From Tagetes erecta (taxonomy: Eukaryota; Streptophyta; Magnoliopsida; Asterales; Asteraceae), in NCBI GenBank assembly GCA_030867185.1, contig CM061488.1, forward strand, positions 6,269,501-6,333,500: a stretch of 64,000 nt of DNA. Direction: 5' to 3'. The translations under genes and the position numbers were made by a program. The number at the start of each line of letters is the position of its first letter. Within the stretch, counting starts at the first letter, position 1. Under the pieces are notes generated by a model. The model was not told the origin of the DNA. It saw only the letters and a list, made by a program, of their open reading frames with translations, and made no database searches. This document shows positions 55,268 through 64,000 of this stretch, piece after piece.

Positions 55268-58200
55268 TCTGTTAGTGTTAGTTAGTTTGTATTTATATCT
55301 TTTGTTTGAATAATTTTCTTTTGGTTTAGATGGTGTTTTAAAACAATGCATGTTTAACTTTGTTATATATTTAATCTACTGCTAATGGCTAATCGTCGTA
55401 GCAAAATGCATGTGAAGTAGATAATTAGGTTAGATAACAAAAAAACAGGATGCATGTAAAAAAACTACACAAAAACACTAAAAGGCACTATAATGGTTTG
55501 TTTCGTAAACATAACATCATAAAAAACAATGATGGTGTTGTTATAGCCATAGAAATAGATTTGAAACGTCATAACATTGTTCCTGGACATATTTTGCTAT
55601 AAATCTATACAAAAGTTTCAGTTATCAGCAGACATGGTGTCAAAAGTTTTCTCTTTTGTATTAACTCCGGTTTTCTTAGGAGGTTTGGAACAAGTTGATG
55701 CATAATGTCCATATTCTTTACAGTTTTGACACTGTCTTGATTTCTTGCCTGTTTTTACAATTGTCTCTTCCTGTTTCGACTTAATACGTTTGGTGTGGAC
55801 ACCAGATCCTTTACACTTGTAACCAACTGGTACTCGTACAGGACGTTTGTTGTACTTGCAAGTAACATTAACTCAGACGCCCTATCCATCTTAGAAGGAG
55901 GTGGAACAACATACTGTAGTTCATCGGCCTTCGTCTTGTATGCTTCAACATACTCCTTGTACAGAGACAACACCTCAATGTCGTCGTAAAGACGACTCAA
56001 AGTGTACTCTTGAGCAGCGAAAATCTTATGTACCACAGATTGATTACGATCATAAAGATCTGTATAAAAACCACTATGGCTAGACTGACGGTATAAAATA
56101 TTAGGAACTGCTTCTCTTGTCCAACGTTTAAGAATGTACTTCCTTGGAAACTCCTTAACATCGTACAACTTTAGAATATAAAATATGTGTCTGCAAAGCA
56201 ATCCAAATTGTTCATACCTTCTACATGAACAATGTATTGTTGTGTCTTCAGGTCGAAACATAACATGTATAAAAACACCAAAGAAATTAATAATAAAGTA
56301 TCTTTTATATAACAAATTCTTTGAAAAAAAACACCATACCTCAAAATATGAGTTACACAACTGATCAAAGTCTTTGATAAAAAACTTGGTAAATCCTTCA
56401 ATGTTCTCGAGCTTCATATTTAAACATTTTTCAATACCTACAATCTCGACTTGAACGTCCAGAAATAATGTTTTAGTGTATATTTGAGAAGCTTGTTTTT
56501 CAAGAACAAAATCTGTCTTTAATTATGGACGAGTATAGCGAGTATCATGATCATTCTTCCTTTGATTGTGACGTTGGGACTCAATAGCAGTCTCAAAATG
56601 GGTAAGAAATTCAAGCAATGTAGACCTTACATTACAAACTTGTCCAAAAAAATGATTTTCACTTTCTGACCTTGAAGTCGTACGCATCAACCCAGACATA
56701 AGCTCATCTCTATAGTATGCTGGTATCCATGATTCCCTCATGTCATAAATATCAGCCAACCAGTTGTTATTGCTCAAATCAAAATCTTAAATGACAGAAT
56801 GCCAACCTACTTCAAATTCAGCAGGACTGAGAGAATCAGTCCAAACAATATCACAGATACATTGCTTGAAATCAGTAGTATTACAAAGCGTCACGCCCAC
56901 CTAAAAAGACACCAAAAAGAATAAAACGTCATAAATATATAAAAAACACCAAATATATAGCATAAAACAAAAATATCTGTCACACCTTGGTTCACAGCTT
57001 ATGCATCACATGCCACATGCATAGTCGATGTCGACTACCAATAAAAAGCTCCTCAATAGCCTTTTTCATGGATGGGTCTTGGTCAGTTACAACGACATCG
57101 GGTTGTTTACCAAATGCTTTCAAAAAACATCTAAGCAACCATTTGTATGTTTCAGCCGTCTCAGAAGCCAATAATGCAGCACCAAAGGAAACATTATTAT
57201 TATGATTGTCGATCCCGGTAAATGGAACAAACACCATTGAGTACCTGAATAAATGGAAAAATTTGTCCACCCAGCATATAACATCAATATATATGATTAA
57301 CAGCAATGTTGTACATATACAATTAGAATGTATATTTATCCACACAAAATATAACATCAGTTATATACCTGTTAGATCCATACGTAGCATCAAATGACAT
57401 AATGTCACCAAAAACTTGGTAGTTCCTCTTAGATTCTCCATCCAACCAAAACAAGCCAACTAAACAATTCTCATCATCAGTAAAATACTCACAGGAAAAA
57501 TCAGGAAGATGTTCTTTCTTCTTCATCAGATTTTCAACCATCATTTCAACATCATATTCATTGATGAACAAATTGATTTCCCTTTTGAAATTCTTACAAT
57601 CATTCTTACTAACACCAACCTCCTCAAAACCACCAAATATAGTCCTCATTACATTAAACGCCCTAACAGGTTCAATATTGATTTTTGCCATGCTTTGGAT
57701 CTGTTGGTCCAAAAATATCGTGATTTCAGTGCTATAATGATTTGTAACAACAAAACACATTTGATTCAAACAAAAACATCAAATAACAACCCAAAAGAGG
57801 TAAATATGCTACATAGATGAAAGATATATGCTCCTAGCACCTCTAATCAACACACAAACACAATAGAATTGCTGTGATTTTGTTTACATGTGTAACCTCC
57901 CAATTCTAGGCTATGTTTCAAGCAAGTTCAACCCTAATCAAACTAATCTATATATAGATCAGCTACAGATTCGCTGATAGATTCGCTGGGCTTATCCGCG
58001 AATCTATCGAGCGAACTATAGCTTCGCCGGGCACAAACAGGTTCGCCCGACGACAAAACTGATCTATAGACTACGACTAATCTAGACCTCCGGGCGAATC
58101 TATAGATTCGCCCGTAGGTTCGCTAGATACAAAAACATAACAACAAACTATATTTAATAATACAAAAGTAACACCGACAAGCCGGTGAGTCCAACCTATA

Positions 58201-58764
58201 CATGTGACTATCAGGATCATTTGCTTATGTAACTGAGTCAACTTTCGGGATGAAGCCAGAAAGTGCATGTCTTCTTCATTGACAAAAAAATGATTGTGTT
58301 CTTCAACAAATTTATATATATTCCATTTATCTTGAACCAGCTCCACACGAATATGTGCTTGGCAACCAGTTCTCTTTGAAAAGTTAGCCCTAACGACCTT
58401 TTGTTTAGCATTCTCTTCTAATGTATCAACTTTTTTCTTCTGATTAAAACCTTCTTTGCTACATAAGTAGTATTTCAGTTTTATAACACCATTACTACTT
58501 TTTGAATCAGTGCCTTTACGTACACCAAAACCAGATGTTGCAGCATACTTGCAATAGTATGCAAATGCTTTGTCCATATTGTCAAATGTAATCCCAACTT
58601 TAGGCTTTAACTCTTCCAATACATCAGGAATATAATACTTTTCAGATGAATTTTGTAAGATAATTTCTATTCCACGTGGAGCATATGTTAATGAATCAAA
58701 ACCTATAAAAAACAGCAATGTCAACTAAAATGTATTAACAAAAAACGTCATATAAAAGAAACAA

Positions 58765-59164
58765 GAACAAACGTGGTATTTAGGATGATATACAATATTA
58801 CACAGGAAAAAACACCATAACTCAGTTCAAAAAACAACATCATTAAAACGCCAACACACGTAAAAGCGCATCGCTATCACATCGTAAAAAATGATAATAC
58901 TTGAAATTGCCTTTCTAAAAAACACCATATGCTTTTTTAAACTATCTGTATCTAACACCATATTACACAGGAACAAACGTGGTATTTAGGATGATATACA
59001 ATATTACACAGGAAAAAACACCATAACTCAGTTCAAAAAACAACATCATTAAAATGCCAACACACGTAAAAGCGCATCGCTATCACATCGTAAAAAAATG
59101 ATAATACTTGAAATTGCCTTTCTAAAAAACACCATATGCTTTTTTAAACTATCTGTATCTAACA
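58765..59164. repeat. 206-bp tandem duplication near the right end of the element
   Basis: Two units start at 58765 and 58971 with GAACAAACGTGGTATTTAGG and run nearly identically to ATCTGTATCTAACA. Each carries two AACACCAT motifs, so the duplication doubled the motif count at this end. Very few differences separate the units (for example AAAACGCC versus AAAATGCC). Confidence 0.9.
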
Positions 59165-59290
59165 AATTATAACAAACACCATAATCATACTTTTAATCGA
59201 AAATTACATTAACAGCTACGAATAAAAAGCTTCAATACCTATCAAACAATACATTATATTGAAATTCAATCAAACAAAACACCATACGTA
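58810..59290 (-). repeat. Right subterminal array of AACACCAT motifs
   Basis: The octamer occurs near 58814, 58921, 58955, 59018, 59129, 59177 and 59277, generally as AAAAAACACCATA. Polarity is inverted relative to the left array, so the motif points inward from both ends when read on the appropriate strand. Confidence 0.75.
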
Positions 59291-59953
59291 TCAAAACAGT
59301 ACATTTGTATTATTTAAACATAAAAAAACAGCTATTAGATGTTCGTTAACATAATAGCAAATGTGCTTCATTATTACGGCGAACAAATTAAAACACACGA
59401 ATCAAACACATCAAAATTAACTAATTATAACTACAACTTTAACATAACATCATAACAATTCACTGAACAAAACGTCATAACAATAATTGAAAACGGAAAA
59501 AGACAAAATGATGTATAAACACTTAATTATTACGTCGAATAGATGAAAACATACGAATCAAACGCATTAATATTAACTATTGATAACTACATCGACGACA
59601 AACTTTACCTGTGAATACTGCACGATCATCGACAATTGTATCCGCCATTGAAGAGAGATTATGAAATAACGGATCAACGATGGATTATAGAAACTGCTAA
59701 TCGCCAAATGTAAATGCCAAATGATATCGATATATTTTATGAAAGACGGAATATAAACCCTAGCCAAACGCAATAATGAAATCGAAAAAACTGAATAAAC
59801 AGCATGCATGGTAACCGCTCTTACCATAACAACATGCATCGAATAAAATGACTTCAATACCCCTCCGCCTGTTTTTTAAGTATTAGACACATAGTCGATG
59901 CTGATTGGTTCCTACACTTCCTAGAATTTTTAGCCTTTTTAGAAAATCCCCAA

Positions 59954-59954
<1 letters not shown>

Positions 59955-60033
<79 letters not shown>
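59955..60033 (+). repeat. (TA)n microsatellite at the right transposon end
   Basis: About 39 TA units directly continue the right TIR. An open frame read through it on the minus strand (Ile-Tyr repeats) is not a gene. Confidence 0.95.
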
Positions 60034-60036
<3 letters not shown>

Positions 60037-60236
60037 CAAAAACCAATTAATTATTGTCTTTTATTATAGTGGGGCCCACTTACATATCTTCTTCATCGCC
60101 CTGAATCTCACAAATGGCTCTCCCCTAACGCCATTTTTTTACGGGCGGAGCCCTTGGGCCACAGGCTATTGGCGGGCAGCTGCGCTGCATATGGTCTAAC
60201 GGTGGTGGAGGATGACCGGTAGTGATGGTTGTGAAG
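60034..60236. other. Flank of the transposon, unassigned
   Basis: It includes a GC-rich patch (60130-60200) with TTACGGGCGGAGCCC and GGCGGGCAGCTGCGC. The origin is not recognised. Confidence 0.3.
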
Positions 60237-60251
60237 GTTGCAAATGGGTGG

Positions 60252-60400
60252 GTGGGGATGTGTATGGTGATAGTTTATCGTATTTGAGACAATACTTGGC
60301 TGAATTAAGCTTGCTAGAGTATGAGTTTTTGAAGTTTCCTCCTTTGATTGCTACTTCGATCACATATCTATCAAGGTTCACCATTTATGATTGTAAAATG
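60252..60400 (+). pseudogene. Fragment of an A-type cyclin gene (C-terminal cyclin fold)
   Basis: The frame reads YLRQYLAELSLLEYEFLKF then PPLIATSITYLSRFTI, which matches the conserved helix pair of the cyclin C-terminal domain in plant A-type cyclins (pattern YLAELSLxxYxxxKFLPSxxAASxxFLARxxI). One residue seems deleted at the Leu-Pro-Ser position. Homology is confined to about 45 codons, there is no start or family-typical exon boundary, and the following sequence is unrelated, so it is an isolated fragment. Confidence 0.6.
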
Positions 60401-62250
60401 GCTAGATCAAGTGAAGTGAAAAGTATTACTTCAAGTGATAATATTACAACAAGGTATCCTCTCTATTTATAGAGAGGGGAGGGGAAACCCTAACCTACGG
60501 CCCATGGGCTTGATCTAAGATAGCTTATTCAAAAGGGCTAAACTACTTATATGTGCATAACTAACACTCCTCTTCAAGTTGGACTGTTGGAACATGTTTA
60601 TCATGCACAACTTGTTACATATAAAATCTATTTGTGTTTTATGGATAGGCTTTTAAAGATGTCTGCAAGTTGAAGCTCTGTCTTCACATGAATCGGTTGA
60701 ATGGATGGAGGATCAACTTGAGTGCCGGTCACACGAACCATAATAAGATGCCATTTGGTTCCAAGAACAATGTTCTTTATTGAATATCAATCATTAACAT
60801 CTCAAATAAACCTAGAACCCTAATACTTATACTATAAGAACCACAAACATAATAGGAAGCAAATAACATAAAATAACGAAAACAAATACTAATTAAAAGA
60901 GAAGCTAAATCTAATAATTTGAATTCAAATCTTGATCTTCAAATCTTCGTCCATATCCGTATCATACCCCCCGTCTTTAAAAAACTCGTCCTCGAGTTTT
61001 AACTTTGGATCAATGCCGCCTGGATCGAATGGAACATCTACCGGTTTCCTATTCATTACCTTCACATCTTTAACAAATAATAAGTCCTTCATACTTTTAA
61101 TCTTTTAATTGATTGGTTCATCTGATTTGATCAAATCATTCCCAACACTCGAGATATAGGTACCCAATTCCAAATAAATATACTATTATCAAAAGGAAAA
61201 CTTGTGAGACGATGCGACTCTCCACCGTTATTCCCATAATGCGGTTTATCACCATTTCTTTTCTCACTGTCATCACCCTCAAAGAGCAACTCTTTTACTG
61301 AGTTAGAATATGTGGATGGGTTCAGACACCTTAGAGGTATCCAAATAATATCTAGAGGAAAACTAGTAACTATTACGTAAAAGGCAAGGTCAATACGTAA
61401 GTAATTCGCATTTCGAACTTGTGCTAAACCATCTAGAGGGTTTTTGTCGTGGGGTTTGATTATCATAAATTGCTTCTGTTGTCATTAGTATGAGATATTA
61501 ATAATCACAATTATAAAATTTGATTTTATAAAAATAAACGATATCGAAACAGTTTGTTATGTGTGCCGGCTAGACCCGAGGGTCATCATGACGGGTCAAG
61601 AGGCTCGTCATAATTAGGAAACAGTTTCTGGAAGCCATTGGTAATACCAGAAACAGATCCCGAAAGCCTTTTGGTTACACGTGTAGTGCATATATGTTAA
61701 CAGGCATTGCCAAGAGAGCCTTGGGTGAAGGTGTGTACCCACCCTCTCCCCCTCTAGTTCATACAAAATGGATGAAATTTTTTACAAAAACACGAGCATA
61801 AAGGGTAATTTTAGTATTTTGTCTAAAATAAAGGATGAAAATTATTACAAAATATATACATAAAGGATGATTTCTGTTATTTCTTTAGTTTAAGGACGAA
61901 AAGTGAAATTTACCGACGGGAACAACCGGCTGATGTTAAACGACTTTCGCGTTCGGTTAATAGAACACTTTTTTCGTTGAGAATTATCCATTCCTTCTCG
62001 AATCTTGATAGACCAACGGCGAATTCAAAACTTGTGAGGCCCTATCTATTCCATCTCTCGAGCCTCGAAGAACCCCCCGTGTGGATCTCATATATCTTTT
62101 GACTCTATATATGTGACGGAATATGTAATTTACGTTTTTTGATTAAAAAAAACAAAACTAAGCTAGTAAACAAGTAACAAGTTATTAATAGTAAAGATTA
62201 AAAGTAAAGGCTTTGGTTATATAAACATTATATGTGTTATTTAAACATAT
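60401..62250. other. Mixed retroelement-like debris, no intact gene
   Basis: At 60455-60500 a CTATTTATAGAGAGGGGAGGGG tract resembles an LTR promoter and leader, and 60565-60700 (CTCCTCTTCAAGTTGG, then AAGATGTCTGCAAGTTGAAG) is reminiscent of antisense Copia sequence. Around 60965-61010 the minus strand reads AACTCGAGGACGAGTTTTTT and a G-rich tract like the 3' end of a gypsy polyprotein. A 111-codon minus frame at 61131-61466 is not recognised. All assignments are by general resemblance only. Confidence 0.35.
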
Positions 62251-62269
62251 TTATTTCTCTATCTTTCAC

Positions 62270-62693
62270 TATATATGTATCCCTGTATACATAGAGAGAT
62301 GATAATGTCTTAATCTATATAATATTTCAAAGTTTTTAGGGGGCAAATTTGAGAGGGAAAATTTTTGACCGGTCAAATTGGGCTCCAAAACTTCATCGCT
62401 ATTTACGGCAACTCCCACTTAATGATTTCCAATCAATTGTGCTCTATATTTTTGGTAATACGTTTGTGGTTTCAATCAATCCAGTTGTTCAAGCTTTATT
62501 TATTGTTTCGTTTCTTATAAATAAACTCTAATTTCAAATTCAATATGGTGTATAACCAGTATTCGGTTTTGACAGCATGTTCAATCAATCCGGTTGTTAA
62601 AGTTTTATTTATTGTGTTCTATATTTTCGATTTTTATCCTTTTATTTATGTATTTTAGATTTATTCCGTGTGTATACACGAGTTTTAAACCTA
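62270..62693 (+). mobile_element. Candidate Helitron 3' end
   Basis: At 62655-62693 a stem of the form CCGTGTGTATACACGAG, a short spacer (TTTTAAAC) and CTAG followed by T fit a Helitron 3' terminus. The left border is uncertain. A partly repeated phrase, CAATCAATCC-GTTGTT, occurs at about 62474 and 62583. Confidence 0.35.
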
Positions 62694-63107
62694 GTAAGCC
62701 ATAAGGTAGACTTAAGTAAATAGTTGATATCCTAATATTATTGTGGACAAGCATGTGTGCCCTCAATCATCATTTTGAAGTTGTATGCATCCATGTATGC
62801 AAGCACCATAAAGAAAAAGGCTCTCATTATGTCAATGAAATCCTCATGACTATTACATCCACTCATCAACATAAAATCATTACCCTAATAAAAAATAGTT
62901 ATCATAATATAAAATGAAAAAGGTTATGCTCATGATTAGTAATCAAATTAACTTCATTTGTCGCTATAACATATAAAATTATAATAATGGTTTGGTAATT
63001 ATGACTTTTTGACCTTCAAGTAAATTAACTTGGTGAGAGGTTATGCAGATAAGATTTAGAAATTAGAGTAAATTACTTTTATGCAATCTTCTCAACAACT
63101 AAAAGAT
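62694..63107. other. AT-rich intergenic stretch without a recognised gene
   Basis: Nothing beyond AT-rich sequence was seen. Confidence 0.4.
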
Positions 63108-63110
63108 TAA

Positions 63111-63288
63111 GAGCATTCACAGTGGAATTTGTAAAATTATGTGAGTGAGTTTGGTAAATTTTATGGAGTGGTTTTAAGTGGTTGTGAGTATAGGAGAGAA
63201 AATATATGGATAGAGGAGAAAGAAACGGTAAATTTAAGAAAATGTATATGGGTGGAAGAGAGAGAAACGGTAAAATATATGAATGCTC
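63111..63288. mobile_element. PIF/Harbinger (Tourist)-type MITE, 178 bp, TSD TAA
   Basis: The ends GAGCATTCACAGTGG and ATGAATGCTC are complementary at the tips and flanked by TAA on both sides (63108-63110, 63289-63291). The interior repeats GAGAGAAACGGTAAA twice. The GAGCATTC tip with a 3-bp TAA duplication is typical of Harbinger MITEs. Confidence 0.7.
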
Positions 63289-64000
63289 TAAGCATGACTA
63301 ATTGAAGTAGTGAGTCTTCTAATATTGAGAATCATTTCTTCCTTGGCAATAATAAAAAATCAGTTCATGTTTTTATTTTTTAGTTGACATTTTTCTCTAA
63401 AAGAACGAGTGAAAAAAAATTATTCCTAGAGTCAAGATTAAAAGGAATGTAAATGCTTATATAGATTCGATCACTTGTGGTTTGTTGTCTTTATTTGAGT
63501 TTAAAATTCAAACTTGTAACTATCCAACTCGTTTGTTTGTATTTTATAACCATTGTGTCTAAATCACTATAAGAGTTAAATTTTTTAGTTAGTTTCTAAT
63601 AAATGTTCAAAATGCCCCTAGACCTCAAATTGTTATTTTTCATAAACTTAGAGGACCAAAATGAAAGTTTATTATTTATATGATAGTATTTGTTTTTCAC
63701 ACTTTAAAATCTTTTAAATCATTATGTTTTTTAGATAATCAGTCTTAAACGTATTTTTTAAACCGTTTGGTTTCATAAACAATTTTTATTCTCCAGTTTT
63801 TTAACAGTTTAGTGTTTATAAAGAGTTGGGTTTTAACGCTTTTTGAAACATTCGGTTTATTAAATGTCTTTTTTAAATCATTCATCTTATTTAAATGACT
63901 CTTAAACCATTCGACTATTTTAACCTTTTTTTAAACCGCCCGTTTATTTTAATCATCTTTCTTAAACTATTAAAAGAGTAATTTAAATTAGACGAATGAC
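63289..64000. other. AT-rich intergenic stretch to the window end
   Basis: No gene was seen. From about 63700 the words TTTAAACC / AACCATTCG recur loosely (63760-63950), a degenerate low-complexity repeat. Confidence 0.4.

Larger units (their letters stand above)
55620..59648 (-). pseudogene. FAR1-type MULE transposase, interrupted by stop codons
   Basis: Exons on the minus strand: 59609-59648 (MADTIVDDRAVFTG), 58209-58702, 57369-57700, 56986-57244, and 56900 down to about 55620. Order: FAR1 DNA-binding domain (AFAYYCKYAATSGFGVRKG, TGCQAHIRVELV, EEHNH); MULE DDE domain (DIMSFDATYGSNRY, FTGIDNHNNNV, DVVVTDQDPSMKKAI, RLCMWHVMHKL); SWIM zinc finger (IHCSCRRYEQFGLLCRHI); and a CCHC knuckle (CQNCKEYGHYASTC) near 55690-55740. 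In-frame stops lie at 56992-56994 (TGA where Trp is expected), 56787-56789 (TAA) and 56523-56525 (TAA). The CCHC knuckle is in another frame from the SWIM part. The FAR1 family derives from such transposases, but the TIRs and flanks show this is the element's own. It is inactive as read. Confidence 0.85.
51889..60033. mobile_element. MULE-like DNA transposon of about 8.1 kb carrying FAR1-type transposase, Ulp1 protease and two small ORFs
   Basis: The left terminus after TATATATATATA reads GAGATGAGGGATTTTCTAAAAAGGCT with AAAAACTCTAAAAAC. The right terminus (59925-59965) is its near complement, followed by a (TA)n run to 60033. The ends equal those of the small element at 11514-12315. Between them lie a Ulp1-like protease (+), two divergent small ORFs, and a FAR1/MULE transposase (-). 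The octamer ATGGTGTT clusters at the left (52554-52750, seven or eight copies) and its complement AACACCAT at the right (58810-59285, about eight copies), with further copies throughout. No clear TSD is visible because both ends merge into TA repeats. Assignment to MULEs rests on the transposase. Confidence 0.8.

Noticed and set aside
59854..60039. Open frame of alternating Ile and Tyr
   Set aside because: Translation of a (TA)n microsatellite.
61131..61466. 111-codon minus-strand frame as a gene
   Set aside because: No recognised motif, and it lies in retroelement-like debris; not enough to call.
1..64000. CRISPR arrays, bacterial operons or phage modules
   Set aside because: All repeats are explained by plant transposons and microsatellites, and the genes have spliceosomal introns.

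Overview
This is nuclear DNA of a flowering plant. The genes have many short introns with GT-AG ends, AT-rich introns, and plant-specific families (HD-Zip III, TIFY, cytosolic NADP-malic enzyme). The intergenic space is dense with nested plant transposons. The repeat style would fit an asterid, perhaps Asteraceae, but that is an impression and not a demonstration.

Four genes look intact and can be spliced by eye with all phases closing: a TMX2-like transmembrane thioredoxin-fold protein (17100-20669, +, 10 exons, 271 aa); an HD-Zip class III transcription factor closest to ATHB-8/ATHB-15, with a miR165/166 site rebuilt across an intron (33143-38652, +, 18 exons, 836 aa); a cytosolic-type NADP-dependent malic enzyme (39702-43237, +, 17 exons, 574 aa); and a TIFY8-like protein (44441-46496, -, 4 exons, 342 aa). 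They sit in two islands, 17-21 kb and 33-46.5 kb. They are housekeeping and developmental genes with no evident joint pathway.

The rest is mobile DNA, much of it bounded exactly by target-site duplications (TSDs). Left to right: the 3' end and 3.5-kb LTR of a Ty3/gypsy-type element (1-4433) that split a long-TIR foldback element; a Mutator-type foldback (5845-7100); a solo LTR with 5-bp TSD (7154-8895); a 397-bp TRIM with identical LTRs (9257-9653); a hAT element (11370-12790) invaded by a smaller element (11514-12315); a decayed L1-type LINE (about 12.9-17.06 kb) that ends about 40 bp before the TMX2 start codon; a SINE with 13-bp TSD; a hAT element nested in a second foldback copy (22941-24150); two more Mutator-type MITEs with 9-bp TSDs; Stowaway-, Harbinger- and hAT-type MITEs; and an antisense LINE relic (47.9-50.3 kb).

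The most interesting unit is an element of about 8.1 kb at 51889-60033. Its terminal inverted repeats match those of the small element at 11514-12315. It encodes a FAR1/MULE-type transposase with several in-frame stops (-), a Ulp1/SENP-like cysteine protease (+) and a divergent pair of small, unrecognised, charged, probably helical proteins. Both the large and the small element are filled with the 8-mer ATGGTGTT, which faces inward from the left end and appears as its complement AACACCAT toward the right end. This pattern suggests transposase-binding subterminal repeats shared by a formerly autonomous element and its non-autonomous derivative. Fragments of two cell-cycle genes (CDKF;1-like kinase and A-type cyclin) lie just outside this element on either side.
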